From: Bombilactobacillus mellifer
GTDB lineage: Bacteria; Bacillota; Bacilli; Lactobacillales; Lactobacillaceae
DNA length: 64,000 bases
Assembly: GCF_000970795.1 (NCBI RefSeq)
Contig: NZ_KQ034029.1
Coordinates: forward strand, 289,097-353,096
Direction: 5' to 3'
Shown here one piece after another: positions 44,336 through 53,285 of this stretch (within the stretch, counting starts at the first letter, position 1; the number at the start of each line of letters is the position of its first letter). A program made the translations under genes and the position numbers. Under the pieces are notes generated by a model. The model was not told the origin of the DNA and searched no databases. It saw only the letters and a program-made list of their open reading frames with translations.

Positions 44336-44349
44336 TATAAGCGCTTACA
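44336..44349 (-). promoter_or_regulatory. cre site of the second mtl-like operon
   Basis: On the minus strand TGTAAGCGCTTATA matches the cre consensus at 13 of 14 positions. It lies directly downstream of the predicted -10 box, about 25 bases before the start codon. Confidence 0.7.
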
Positions 44350-44355
44350 TTTCTT

Positions 44356-44384
44356 ATAATAGTGAGCTGTTCCTGGAAATGCTA
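44356..44384 (-). promoter_or_regulatory. Predicted activator-dependent promoter of the second mtl-like operon
   Basis: On the minus strand TATTAT (44356-44361) is preceded at 17 bases by a poor -35 box, TAGCAT (44379-44384). A weak -35 with an upstream palindrome suits activation by the MtlR-like protein. Confidence 0.45.
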
Positions 44385-44393
44385 CCCTTGCTA

Positions 44394-44440
44394 GAGCCAG
44401 CTTTGGCAAAACCAAATTGCCAAAACTAGCTCATTTTTTT
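44394..44440. promoter_or_regulatory. Long palindrome upstream of the second mtl-like promoter
   Basis: Arms of 15 bases (44394-44408 and 44418-44432, two mismatches) with core TTTGGCA/TGCCAAA. On the plus strand it is followed by seven T residues and could act as a terminator, but no plus-strand gene ends here. Its place upstream of the -35 box suggests an activator site, as for the box near mtlA. Confidence 0.45.
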
Positions 44441-44495
44441 GTTAGACTAAATAATTAGTAACTTATTTCCCATTTTCAATGCAAATCAGTCCACA

Positions 44496-44522
44496 ATAAA
44501 AAGCAATCCTGAAAGGATTGCT
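44496..44522 (-). terminator. Terminator of the walRK operon
   Basis: Nine-base arms (44502-44510 and 44514-44522) and a T-rich tail on the minus strand, after the yycJ stop codon. Confidence 0.85.
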
Positions 44523-44559
44523 TTACTAAGAAATAATAATGCACTCAAGCTGCCCTAGC

Positions 44560-45360
44560 TCAAATAAGTTGCAGTTTTGTAGCTTGTTGGGGCTTAGTAT
44601 CATACAGTTGAAAATCGTGTCCCACATTAAAGTCTTGTGCTTGCAACATTTGTGTTACCGTCTGCCGAGCCAAAGTAGGGTAATTATTATGGGGACTCAA
44701 ATGGCCTAAATAAATGTTTTTGGTACGGCGCCCAATCACATCTGCCAAGACTTCGGCGCCGTCAGCATTTGACAAATGCCCTTCATCTCCTAAAATCCGT
44801 TGCTTCAATGGCCAAGGGTAAGGCCCATGGCGTAACATTGCTAAATCATGATTACATTCTATCAAAATACCATCGGCATTTTTAATAATATATTTCACCC
44901 GCTCGGAGACATAACCGGTATCAGTTAAATCGACGAATGATTTACCGTTATAATGAATATTATAAAATTGCGGATCAGCTGCATCATGAGAAACACTAAA
45001 ACTTTCAATATCCATTTCCCCTAAACTGATGACAGAATTAGGCGGAAAAATATGTTTTTGAGCCGGATCAATCGGTCCAATTTTATGAGCCATTGCCGAC
45101 CAGGTTTTTTGATTAGCATAAACATCTAATTGATAACGTCTGGCTAACACTCCGACTCCTTGCACATGATCACTATGTTCATGAGTCACTAACAAAGCCT
45201 GTACTTGAGCGAGATCTTGACCAATACTAGCCATTAATTGTGCGATTTTCTTACCGGACAAACCTGCATCAATCAATATTTTTTGATGCGGCGTTTGGCA
45301 ATATAAACAATTGCCACTGCTGCTACTAGCCAAGACACTGACTTGTAGCGTATCATTCAT
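44560..45360 (-). CDS. yycJ: Metallo-beta-lactamase-fold hydrolase YycJ/WalJ
   Basis: Cytoplasmic metallohydrolase of 266 residues, last gene of the WalRK operon. The metal motif is THEHSDH (His60, His62, Asp64, His65). The N-terminus reads VLASSSSGNCLY, typical of this family, and the downstream ECNHD segment adds further ligands. YycJ proteins are linked to DNA or cell-wall homeostasis; a 5'-exonuclease role has been proposed in Bacillus. Its start overlaps the yycI stop by eight bases. Confidence 0.93.
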   Translation of the reverse strand: MNDTLQVSVLASSSSGNCLYCQTPHQKILIDAGLSGKKIAQLMASIGQDLAQVQALLVTHEHSDHVQGVGVLARRYQLDVYANQKTWSAMAHKIGPIDPAQKHIFPPNSVISLGEMDIESFSVSHDAADPQFYNIHYNGKSFVDLTDTGYVSERVKYIIKNADGILIECNHDLAMLRHGPYPWPLKQRILGDEGHLSNADGAEVLADVIGRRTKNIYLGHLSPHNNYPTLARQTVTQMLQAQDFNVGHDFQLYDTKPQQATKLQLI

Positions 45361-46171
45361 CGACTATCACTCCCAGTGAACTGGCATTTTTCATTAAGCC
45401 GCCGTTAAAAGCATTAATTTTTCGAATTTCCATATTTTTATTACCCTTCGTTACAAACCCCACATACCAAATGGGGATATAAATCGTGCTACCTTTAAAA
45501 TTCAACAATTTATTATACGCTAAACTTGTCCATTTAACTTGGGAATTATTGGGTATTTCATTATTTGTATATAAACTATCCACGGCCCGCCGTTCACTAA
45601 TCGTAGACTGCTTTTCTCGAAGGACATTGAGTTTACCAATATAGGTTTGCTGATAACCTACCAGCCGCCCTTGGGCCAGTTGAAACGTTAACCGCCCATT
45701 TAAACTATAAAATTGTCCCCATTTTTGGGTTTGAACATACACTAAATTATTGCGATCTGATAAATTAGCACAATATTGATACTCTTTGCCAAACAGCACA
45801 TTTTGATCTTTGTTTTTATACTTATTAATTGTTTTCCAAGGTTGACTACTAAAAACCAATATCGGTTCATCTAAAGTACTATTGATTTGATCTTTGTCGC
45901 TATTATAACTAATACTTTGATTGCGTAATTTGGTATAATCACGCAAAGTATGATGTTCGGTACTAGCTAAATAATAACCATGACTCGGATGATTGTCGAG
46001 TTTGCCTGCTAAGGTAATGTTATCTTGACTCATTTCCTTAGTTAAGCTGGAGCCTCCGGCCGAACTGATGCTTACCACTGCATTGCGGCTTTGACGATAC
46101 GATGAAAACAAGAAGATGTCTAAGGCAATAAAAACAAATAAAAAAATTACTTCAATTCTTTTAAAGTCCAT
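45353..46171 (-). CDS. yycI: WalK regulatory protein YycI
   Basis: Membrane-anchored regulator of the WalK kinase, 272 residues. One N-terminal transmembrane helix (about 7-23, EVIFLFVFIALDIFLF) is followed by an extracytoplasmic domain. YycI and YycH form a complex with WalK and tune its activity. The DFKRIE start and the single helix fit the family. It starts 3 bases after yycH and overlaps yycJ. Confidence 0.93.
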   Translation of the reverse strand: MDFKRIEVIFLFVFIALDIFLFSSYRQSRNAVVSISSAGGSSLTKEMSQDNITLAGKLDNHPSHGYYLASTEHHTLRDYTKLRNQSISYNSDKDQINSTLDEPILVFSSQPWKTINKYKNKDQNVLFGKEYQYCANLSDRNNLVYVQTQKWGQFYSLNGRLTFQLAQGRLVGYQQTYIGKLNVLREKQSTISERRAVDSLYTNNEIPNNSQVKWTSLAYNKLLNFKGSTIYIPIWYVGFVTKGNKNMEIRKINAFNGGLMKNASSLGVIVDE

Positions 46172-46174
46172 GTT

Positions 46175-47500
46175 TTACCTTTCTGGATTTAACCATTCAT
46201 CCAATGACTTCCACTGGTCATTCATGCGAATATAATATCGCGGAACTAAATCAATGATGCTTTTATTTTGAGAATCCTGCGTCCAAGTATAGCCCACACT
46301 TAAATCTTGAATATTATGAATATTGTAACCAAATTTTTTTAAGCTGGTCAAAACTTCTGCGGTGGTCGGTAATTGGATTTCTTTTTGCGAAGTAGGGACT
46401 GGGACTTGTAAAATTTTTTTAGAAAAATTCATAGTCGTGCCATTTTTGGTAAACGTAACATCCGTCGCGCCAGTGTTGCCAGAATGAAAAATAGGAAAGC
46501 CTTCTGCAAAATTGCGAAAAATCACTTGTTGCGAACGAGGTAAATACCGATAAAGGTGCAGTCCCGTCAAAGAGTTGCCGGTTTCCACCAAATTTTGATA
46601 AGCCTTGACAAAAGTAGCACTGGTCGTCGGGGGAACTTTCATCTTGGCATAATTCGTATAAGATACCAAGCCGGTATTGTGATCCACTCTTAATAAGCGG
46701 TTCCCATTTCGATAAATAACTTGATTACCCGAGGTGTGTGAAGTAATATCTGAAACTTGCTTAGTACCCAACAAGTTCGAGATATAACTGTTATCATCCT
46801 GGAGGGTCATAAGATAACTAATGACCTTCAAACGGACCGGTTGTGTATAGAATAATTGAATTTTTTTATTAAAGAGCGCTTGATTCACATTAACAACAAA
46901 ATTTTGCGCCTGCAGCAGTTTTTTTAAACGTTGTGCATTTAAATGACGGACTTGTACTTGATAAATCGTATAGTTTGGATCATTTAATAAATATAAACGG
47001 GCCTGTTGCGTTTTCCAATCCATTACCAGCATCACCCGGCGCAAATTGAAGTCGCGGGCGCGATGTAAAGCCGGCTGGTGTACTGCTTTGGCAAAAACAT
47101 TGCAACTTACCGTTGTCGGATAAATCATTTGCAATGAATCATTATAATTTAAAAATTTTTGATATTGATGTTCATCTTTTTGCACTATTTGCCGCAACCC
47201 AAATAGACGAGTATGCTGCAAAACCTGAAAAATTTCATCAACTGTACTGTATTTATAATTATAAATTAATTGTGATTGGTTATTCTGAGTCACGATTAAT
47301 TTCGTGGGGGCAAAGACTTCATTCATATTGGTATTTTTAGAAAGTGACTGCGGATGATGGCTGACAGACTGGACACTACTGAATTGCGTATCTGGTTGAT
47401 ACTTGGCATTATTCGTCCAAATTAACCAAGATAAAATTACGCTCGTGGCGACCGCAACAAATAACAAGATCCGTAAAACGTGGCTACTCAAACGCTTCAT
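46175..47500 (-). CDS. yycH: WalK regulatory protein YycH
   Basis: Membrane-anchored partner of YycI that modulates WalK, 441 residues. It has a short cytoplasmic start, one transmembrane helix (about 9-30) and a large extracytoplasmic part. I use the ATG at 47500, which has AGGAGG upstream and overlaps the end of walK. A long in-frame extension to 47620 runs through walK and has no support. The sequence is little conserved apart from the membrane anchor, so naming rests on length, topology and gene order. Confidence 0.9.
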   Translation of the reverse strand: MKRLSSHVLRILLFVAVATSVILSWLIWTNNAKYQPDTQFSSVQSVSHHPQSLSKNTNMNEVFAPTKLIVTQNNQSQLIYNYKYSTVDEIFQVLQHTRLFGLRQIVQKDEHQYQKFLNYNDSLQMIYPTTVSCNVFAKAVHQPALHRARDFNLRRVMLVMDWKTQQARLYLLNDPNYTIYQVQVRHLNAQRLKKLLQAQNFVVNVNQALFNKKIQLFYTQPVRLKVISYLMTLQDDNSYISNLLGTKQVSDITSHTSGNQVIYRNGNRLLRVDHNTGLVSYTNYAKMKVPPTTSATFVKAYQNLVETGNSLTGLHLYRYLPRSQQVIFRNFAEGFPIFHSGNTGATDVTFTKNGTTMNFSKKILQVPVPTSQKEIQLPTTAEVLTSLKKFGYNIHNIQDLSVGYTWTQDSQNKSIIDLVPRYYIRMNDQWKSLDEWLNPER

Positions 47501-49364
47501 CCCACTCACCTCCTGTTTCTTGAGGATCATAAGGCAGAGAAATATAGAAAGTAGAGCCGCGATTTTCCGCGCTATTGACCCATATATGCCCCCCTTGTGC
47601 TTCAATAACCTCTTTGGCAATTGACAGACCTAAACCAGTTCCGCCTTGCTGACGTGAGCGGGCCTTGTCGACTCGATAAAAACGTTCAAACACCTTTTTA
47701 ATATCTTTACGCGGAATGCCCAAGCCTTGATCCGCAATACTTAAAATGAGATTATTTTGCGTATCTACTAAGCGGCAAGTAATAATTCCCCCATCTGGAG
47801 AATATTTGATGGCGTTATTCATAATATTATCAATGGCCTGCGTTAATTTATCGGGATCAATCTCTACCCAGAGATCTTTATGTGTAAATATTCTTTTAAT
47901 CGTATAACGTTTGACGGTGGTGCCTGCTTTTTCTGCTTTTTCGCGATCCTTGGCCAACAACATATCAAACCGATCCAAAATATAATTGAAAAACTCATTG
48001 AAATTCACTAATTCCAGATTAATCTTGGTGGTACCCTGATCTAGCCGTGACAAACTCAATAAAGAAGTGATCATCCGAATCATCCGATCCGTTTCATCTT
48101 GAATCACATTTAAAAAACGCGGAGCTAACTGGGGATCGGCCATCGCCCCATCATTGAGGGCTTCTACATAACTGCGCAGACTAGTCAAAGGCGTCCGTAA
48201 TTCATGGGAGACATTAGACACAAACTGCCGCCGATCGCGATCAATTTTTTGCTGTTCAGTTACATCATGCAACACACAGACCAAACCCGTGGTAAAACCG
48301 GTATTCCGTTTGATTAAAGAAAAGTCGGCTTGTAAGATTAAGTCATCTTCATATTCTGCCGATTGTTCAATAATTCGTTCCGCCTGATTATCTAACAAAT
48401 CTTCAAAACTGGTCGTCGCGCTAATTCCTAACAATTCTACTAAGGGTTGGTTCACGGCGGTTTGCGGATCTGTATTCAAAAATTCACAAGCGGTTTCATT
48501 AATAATAATAATATTGCCATGGCGATCCGTGGATAAAACCCCATCGCTCATTTGACTCAACACGCTATCTAAACGCGTTCGTTCTGCATCAGAATTTTCT
48601 TGTTCTTCTTCGACTTTGATGGATAAGTTATTAACTGCAATTGCTAATTGTCCTAATTCATCTTCACTATACACTTTCACTTGTCCGGAATAATCCCCGG
48701 CGGCCATCCGCAAAGCCTGCTTTTTCATTTCCGCAATGGGTCGGGTAATGGCCCGGGCCACAACAATAGAAATCAGGGCCCCTAATAAACCCGCTACTAG
48801 GGAAGCTACAAAAAAGGTAAAAACTATATCGTTAATATTTTTGTAAACTGAATCCATATCTGCCCGCGTATAAATCGCGCCAACTATTGCATTATTGCCT
48901 GTAGTCGAATTTATCAAAGGGGTGATGGATAAATAGTAGCTACCTTCCCGATCACTGTGTGAAATCTGTGTCACTTTGCGCCCGGAATACAGAACACTTT
49001 TAATCTGGGGATTGGTGGTACGTTTACCGACTAAATCTTGAGTATTATTAGCTTTGGAAGCAACAATTTGTCCTTGATTATTCACTACCACAATCTCGGA
49101 AATTTGTTGTCCACTACTGTATTCGGTGATTGCAGCTCGTGTCTGGCGCCGGGACTTAGCTGTGTTTTTGGATAAATTATTAGCTAGTGGCGTAGTGATG
49201 TAAGAAGGCAGCTGGACTTGAGTTTCAAAACTTTGAATATTTTGCTGCTCTAATCGATGCACAAAATAAGCCCCGATAATTTCAATCGTGCTTAACAACA
49301 GCAAAATAAAAATCACTGAAATTTTAAATTGAATAGAGCTAAAAAAGCTAAATTTCTTTTTCAC
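47484..49364 (-). CDS. walK: Cell-wall sensor histidine kinase WalK
   Basis: Essential sensor kinase for cell-wall metabolism, 626 residues. The order is TM1 (about 13-35), extracytoplasmic Cache/PAS-like domain (36-180), TM2 (181-204) and HAMP (about 201-255). Then come a cytoplasmic PAS domain (265-370), the HisKA domain with His387 (VSHELRTPL) and the HATPase (about 490-620, with NNAIKYSP and GLGLSIAKEV). The start is GTG at 49364 with GAGGG 8 bases upstream. It is followed by yycH with a 17-base overlap and preceded by walR. Confidence 0.97.
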   Translation of the reverse strand: MKKKFSFFSSIQFKISVIFILLLLSTIEIIGAYFVHRLEQQNIQSFETQVQLPSYITTPLANNLSKNTAKSRRQTRAAITEYSSGQQISEIVVVNNQGQIVASKANNTQDLVGKRTTNPQIKSVLYSGRKVTQISHSDREGSYYLSITPLINSTTGNNAIVGAIYTRADMDSVYKNINDIVFTFFVASLVAGLLGALISIVVARAITRPIAEMKKQALRMAAGDYSGQVKVYSEDELGQLAIAVNNLSIKVEEEQENSDAERTRLDSVLSQMSDGVLSTDRHGNIIIINETACEFLNTDPQTAVNQPLVELLGISATTSFEDLLDNQAERIIEQSAEYEDDLILQADFSLIKRNTGFTTGLVCVLHDVTEQQKIDRDRRQFVSNVSHELRTPLTSLRSYVEALNDGAMADPQLAPRFLNVIQDETDRMIRMITSLLSLSRLDQGTTKINLELVNFNEFFNYILDRFDMLLAKDREKAEKAGTTVKRYTIKRIFTHKDLWVEIDPDKLTQAIDNIMNNAIKYSPDGGIITCRLVDTQNNLILSIADQGLGIPRKDIKKVFERFYRVDKARSRQQGGTGLGLSIAKEVIEAQGGHIWVNSAENRGSTFYISLPYDPQETGGEWDEAFE

Positions 49365-49397
49365 AAGCTATGCCCTCGCACTATTATCAACGCTGCG

Positions 49398-50120
49398 TTA
49401 CGAATCTGTAGCGTTCGCTTCATCACCATCTCTAAAGTAATACCCCACGCCCCGCCGGGTAATTAAATATTCCGGATTACTGGGGTCGGTCTCAATTTTT
49501 TCGCGTAAGCGTCGCACCGTGACATCTACCGTCCGCACATCCCCAAAATAATCATAACCCCACACAGTTTGTAATAAATTATCACGAGTTAAGACTTGAT
49601 TGAGGTGTTGAGCTAAGTAATATAATAATTCAAATTCGCGGTGAGTTAATTCGATTTCGTGATTATTTTTAGTGACGGTATAAGAATCGGGAGAAATCGT
49701 TAATTCACCTACCACAATTTGCGATTTTTGTTGACTAGCATCGGGGGCTGCATTAACTTTTTGGCGCCGCAAATTGGCTTTGACCCGGGCCACTAATTCG
49801 CGATTAGAAAACGGTTTGGTCACATAATCGTCCGCACCCATTTCTAAGCCAAGCACTTTATCCAATTCCGAATCTTTAGCGGTTAACATAATAATGGGTG
49901 TATCTTTGGTTTTGCGTACTTGACGAGCCACTTCCAAACCATCAATTTTGGGCAGCATCAGATCTAAAATAATTAAATTAGGATCTTCCTCACTAACTTT
50001 GTTGAGGGCTTCTTCACCATCAAAAGCAACTACCGTTGTATAGCCTTCCTTTTCCAAATTGTACTTGATAATATCCGAAATGGTTTTTTCATCGTCAACG
50101 ATTAAAATTTTACTGGGCAT
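49398..50120 (-). CDS. walR: Response regulator WalR
   Basis: OmpR-family regulator of 240 residues. The receiver domain (1-120) has phosphorylated Asp53 (IILDLMLP). The winged-helix DNA-binding domain (about 140-235) contains [14 protein letters not shown]. It binds TGTWAH-N5-TGTWAH; a perfect copy lies upstream of the LysM gene at 35235-35251. I use the ATG at 50120 with AAAGGAGG upstream, not the upstream in-frame start at 50180. First gene of the walR-walK-yycH-yycI-yycJ operon. Confidence 0.97.
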   Translation of the reverse strand: MPSKILIVDDEKTISDIIKYNLEKEGYTTVVAFDGEEALNKVSEEDPNLIILDLMLPKIDGLEVARQVRKTKDTPIIMLTAKDSELDKVLGLEMGADDYVTKPFSNRELVARVKANLRRQKVNAAPDASQQKSQIVVGELTISPDSYTVTKNNHEIELTHREFELLYYLAQHLNQVLTRDNLLQTVWGYDYFGDVRTVDVTVRRLREKIETDPSNPEYLITRRGVGYYFRDGDEANATDS

Positions 50121-50199
50121 AAAAAGATATCCCTCCTTTATTTTCCCCTCCAGTATACTAATTTTGCCACATGATGACAAAATTCTTTACTGGAAGTCA

Positions 50200-50228
50200 T
50201 TGTCAATTCCTCTGGAATATGCTATTAT
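50200..50228 (+). promoter_or_regulatory. Promoter of the tRNA-Lys gene
   Basis: TTGTCA (50200-50205) and TATTAT (50223-50228) with a 17-base spacer, ending 16 bases before the tRNA. Confidence 0.65.
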
Positions 50229-50244
50229 GTTTTTTGTGCTAAAT

Positions 50245-50317
50245 GGGTGGCTAGCTCAGCTGGCAGAGCAACGGACTCTTAATCCGTGGGTCCAGGGTTC
50301 GATCCCCTGGCCACCCA
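50245..50317 (+). tRNA. tRNA-Lys (anticodon CTT)
   Basis: A 73-base cloverleaf. The acceptor stem GGGTGGC pairs with GCCACCC, the anticodon stem ACGGA/TCCGT encloses the loop CTCTTAA with anticodon CTT, and the T arm reads CCAGGGTTCGATCCCCTGG. The 3' CCA is not encoded. It has its own promoter and terminator and stands alone, divergent from walR. Confidence 0.96.
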
Positions 50318-50327
50318 TAACTTAATC

Positions 50328-50371
50328 AAAGCTGACATCTCACTATAAAAAGTTGAGATGTCAGCTTTTTT
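50328..50371 (+). terminator. Terminator of the tRNA-Lys gene
   Basis: Perfect fifteen-base arms (50328-50342 and 50354-50368) and six T residues. Confidence 0.92.
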
Positions 50372-50805
50372 ATTGATTTCGTTTCTAATATATATAAGTC
50401 ATACCAACTTTAAATAGCTAAATTCAAATTAGACGAATCAAAAATTATCCTCTATGGAGTGGTCGCGGCCATCTATTGGAAGCTTTTGGACATCATTGAA
50501 CGAGTGGCCCATGAACTAACTTACAGTATCTGCGGTCAAGATCGTTGGATGCGTCATTCCCTAGTCGGAAATAAGCTCTCTTTTGGGATTCTGAACAAAA
50601 ATAACAACCTTCTGTCAAACATTATTAGTTAATAATCCTGCCGCACCATTTGCTCTTAAATACAACAAGAATTGGGACCCCGAGTTACAAAGAACTGGCT
50701 TTCTATCCATTCATTAAAAAAAATTAAAATTTCCTCAAAGTATTCTCAAATTTCCACAAAACTGATATAGTGTGAACCAATCCAACGGCAGAAAGGATGA
50801 TCTTC
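50372..50805. other. Intergenic region with a possible gene remnant
   Basis: On the plus strand about 50410-50632 is open for about 70 codons without a start codon (it contains IYWKLLDIIERVAHELTY). It reads like coding sequence but matches no family I recognise. The rest should hold the azlC promoter; TATAGT near 50767 could be its -10 box. Confidence 0.25.
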
Positions 50806-51510
50806 ATGAATTCGAATTTAAATTTTGCCACGGCTTGTCGCGAAACTCTGCCTACGATTTTTGGTTATATTGGGATTGCTGCCACTTTCGGTATTATTGG
50901 CCGGACTTTAGGTTTTACCTTTTGGCAAGTTTTATTAACTTCCGCGCTAGTTTATGCTGGCTCTGCCCAATTGACCGCTTTAAATATGATTGCAGCGGGA
51001 AATCCTGTCCTATCCGTGGTAATTGCCACTTTTTTGGTTAATTCGCGTATTATTTTAATGAGTACGACCATCGCTAGTTATTTTCAAAAAGATTCTTTAA
51101 GTAAAAATATTTGCCTGGGTAGTTTTTTGACTGATGAAAGTTTTGCTTTGGGCATGAATAAAATCAATTACACCCATGGTCGGTTATCTTTTCAATGGTT
51201 GAACACGACTAATATTTTATCTTATCTTACCTGGGTGGGAGCAACTGCTGTAGGTGCTGGGATCGGCACAGCCGTTAAGAATCCGCAAAAGTTTGGATTA
51301 GACTTTGCCATTGTAGCGATGTTTTTAGGGCTTTTATATTTACAAGTTATTTCTGATCAACAATTAAATCGTTTTTTACAAATTTGTGTGATTGGCGGAA
51401 CCATGGTTTTAACGTATCTGAGTTTAATTGTTTTACCCGCTAATTTAGTTATTATTGGCGTAACCATCTGGGGCTGTACTTTGGGGGTGTGGTTGAAACA
51501 TGTTCTCTAA
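50806..51510 (+). CDS. azlC: AzlC-family branched-chain amino acid exporter subunit
   Basis: Membrane protein of 234 residues, larger subunit of the AzlCD exporter. The family segments TLPTIFGYIGIAATFGIIG, YAGSAQLTAL and SFLTDESFAL are present, with about seven hydrophobic segments. I use the ATG at 50806, 9 bases after AAAGG; an ATG at 50797 sits on that site. The last codons overlap the azlD start by 11 bases, typical for coupled synthesis. Export of branched-chain amino acids or analogues is the known family role. Confidence 0.9.
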   Translation: MNSNLNFATACRETLPTIFGYIGIAATFGIIGRTLGFTFWQVLLTSALVYAGSAQLTALNMIAAGNPVLSVVIATFLVNSRIILMSTTIASYFQKDSLSKNICLGSFLTDESFALGMNKINYTHGRLSFQWLNTTNILSYLTWVGATAVGAGIGTAVKNPQKFGLDFAIVAMFLGLLYLQVISDQQLNRFLQICVIGGTMVLTYLSLIVLPANLVIIGVTIWGCTLGVWLKHVL

Positions 51511-51817
51511 AACGATGTTCACGATCATTGTTTGCGGCTTGGCAACTTGGCTGTCTCGTGTCTTACCGTTTGTTCTTTTAAAATATTGGCGTTTACCAGC
51601 TAAAATCGCGGAATTTTTAGCTTTTGTTCCGATTGTGATCATGACCACTTTGTGGTTTAGTAATTTATTTACGCCCCATGTAGGGCAGTTGCCTACTTTA
51701 AATACCAATTACCTGATTGCCTCCTTGCCCACAGTATTAGCCGCCATGCTAAGTAAAAATTTACTAGTTCTTGTTATGGTAGGAGTGGTTTCCTTGGCTT
51801 TTTTACGATGGCTTTAA
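51500..51817 (+). CDS. azlD: AzlD-family branched-chain amino acid exporter subunit
   Basis: Small membrane protein of 105 residues with three to four hydrophobic segments. The AzlD pattern is seen in GLATWLSRVLPFVLLKYWRLP near the start. It is the partner of AzlC and overlaps its gene. A weak, mismatched hairpin with a T-rich end follows at about 51887-51938. Confidence 0.9.
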   Translation: MFSKTMFTIIVCGLATWLSRVLPFVLLKYWRLPAKIAEFLAFVPIVIMTTLWFSNLFTPHVGQLPTLNTNYLIASLPTVLAAMLSKNLLVLVMVGVVSLAFLRWL

Positions 51818-52069
51818 AAATTGCTTGAATCCTCCAACACACCTTTTTCGCCAGATCGCCGTTCTGCCTCTCCCAAAAACCTACAAACAGTCGTCCAAGA
51901 GCGGTCAATTGCCCTCGCGGCGGCTGTTTTCTGATCTATCAAAACAATTATTATAAATCCTATTGAATTGAATTAGAAATAACTGGCAGACACCTGGCTA
52001 TCAGCGCTACGCCAGTCCTTACTTTGGTAGAAGACTATCGTTCATGGACGTTGGATCGTAGCAAAATAT
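51818..52069. other. Intergenic region between azlD and the sugar kinase operon
   Basis: Holds a weak terminator-like structure (about 51887-51938) and otherwise no gene I can support. Short frames near 51980-52085 and 52150-52341 look partly coding-like but lack ribosome sites and recognisable motifs. Confidence 0.3.
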
Positions 52070-52081
52070 TAAAGCGCTTTA
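52070..52081. promoter_or_regulatory. LacI-type palindromic operator upstream of the kinase operon
   Basis: TAAAGCGCTTTA is a perfect palindrome with the central CG usual for LacI-family operators. It lies 10 bases before the -35 box. Confidence 0.45.
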
Positions 52082-52091
52082 TGAAAAAGCA

Positions 52092-52121
52092 TTGACAAAT
52101 TTAAATTTAGTAATTGATAAT
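52092..52121 (+). promoter_or_regulatory. Predicted promoter of the kinase-epimerase-isomerase operon
   Basis: TTGACA (52092-52097) and GATAAT (52116-52121) are 18 bases apart. The leader to the kinase start is about 210 bases. Confidence 0.6.
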
Positions 52122-52126
52122 AGAGT

Positions 52127-52140
52127 TGTAATCGGTTACG
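52127..52140 (+). promoter_or_regulatory. cre or LacI-type operator at the kinase operon promoter
   Basis: TGTAATCGGTTACG matches the cre consensus at 13 of 14 positions and overlaps the expected transcription start. Confidence 0.6.
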
Positions 52141-52337
52141 TATCAATAATTGATGGTTTATGGTCTAGATACTAACCGAGCAGTCATCAATTGGGATGCC
52201 GCGGCGTCTTCAATCGCTCAGGGAAAGGATGAGGCCTATTGCACACAATTTTATATATCTCCAATTATTAAAGTTTTCGATTATTACGTTAACTTTTTCG
52301 CTCCATCTTTACGTCAGACATGTAAGAAGGCGATACT

Positions 52338-53258
52338 TTGAAGTTCGATGTAATTGTCATGGGAGGTATTAATGTAGATTTATTAGTCCACGTGCAGCAA
52401 TATCCTCCCTATGGTACTAATGTTCCTGCGCAAAGCCTAGAAATTAACGTTGGTGGTAAAGGTGCCAATCAAGCAGTCGCTGTAGTTAAACAACACGTGC
52501 GTACCACTTTAATTGGCAGCATTGGCGCTGATCAATGGGGCCAGCAAGCCCTGGATTCTTTAACTCAAAATAACATTTTGCCAGATCAGGTAGTCATCAA
52601 ATCCACGGCAGCCACGGGCACCGCTGTCGCGGTTGTGGATCAAACAGGTGAAAATACTTTAATGGTCGTTTTAGGCGCCAATTTGGCACTGACTCGTGAT
52701 GATATTCTCACAGTTATGCAGGATTTAGAAGCCAATATCTTTCTCACTAATTTAGAAACTAGTCGTGAATCAGTGTTAACTGCTTTACAACTCGCACATA
52801 AAAAAGGAATGTATATCATTGTCGATCCCGCACCGGCCAGTTCTTATTTTCCGGAGGTTTTGCAATATGCTGATCTCGTAACTCCTAATAAAGAAGAAAC
52901 TCAACAAATCACCGGAATCCCTGTGGGAAACTTTGCGGAGGCTCAAAAAGCGGCTTATTTGATTACCCAAAAAGGCGTTCCGAAAGCCATTGTCAAACTG
53001 GGTTCCCTTGGTAGCGTTTTATATGAGGCTTCCACGCAACACTTTACGATCATTCCAGCAACCCCCGTTCAAGCTGTCAATACCGTCGGCGCCGGTGATA
53101 CCTTTGCCGGGGTCTTAGCCGCTAATTTAGTTCAAGATCCCGACAATTTAGTAAGCGCTATCAAAACAGCATCTAAAGCAGCCGCGCTGAAGGTAGCTCG
53201 GAGCGGCGGTCAAGCTGCTATTCCCACTCAAGAAGAAATTGCTCAATTTTCCATTTAA
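52338..53258 (+). CDS. Ribokinase-family (PfkB) sugar kinase
   Basis: Cytoplasmic kinase of 306 residues that phosphorylates a sugar with ATP. The N-terminal GGINVDLLVHV, the substrate motif GGKGANQAV (about 38-46) and the C-terminal ATP signature NTVGAGDTFAGV with the catalytic aspartate are typical of RbsK. The start is TTG at 52338, 7 bases after AAGG. It leads an operon with an Rpe/AlsE-type epimerase and an RpiB/LacA-type isomerase. Ribose is the default substrate, but the neighbours would also fit allose, allulose or another rare sugar. No transporter gene is present. Confidence 0.88.
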   Translation: MKFDVIVMGGINVDLLVHVQQYPPYGTNVPAQSLEINVGGKGANQAVAVVKQHVRTTLIGSIGADQWGQQALDSLTQNNILPDQVVIKSTAATGTAVAVVDQTGENTLMVVLGANLALTRDDILTVMQDLEANIFLTNLETSRESVLTALQLAHKKGMYIIVDPAPASSYFPEVLQYADLVTPNKEETQQITGIPVGNFAEAQKAAYLITQKGVPKAIVKLGSLGSVLYEASTQHFTIIPATPVQAVNTVGAGDTFAGVLAANLVQDPDNLVSAIKTASKAAALKVARSGGQAAIPTQEEIAQFSI

Positions 53259-53285
53259 AATCTTACCAGGAAGAAGCGAAAAACT

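Noticed and set aside
52150-52341. A 63-codon frame from a TTG that overlaps the kinase start by four bases
   Set aside because: The overlap looks like coupling, but there is no ribosome site, no recognisable family and it fills the leader after an operator. Chance is more likely.
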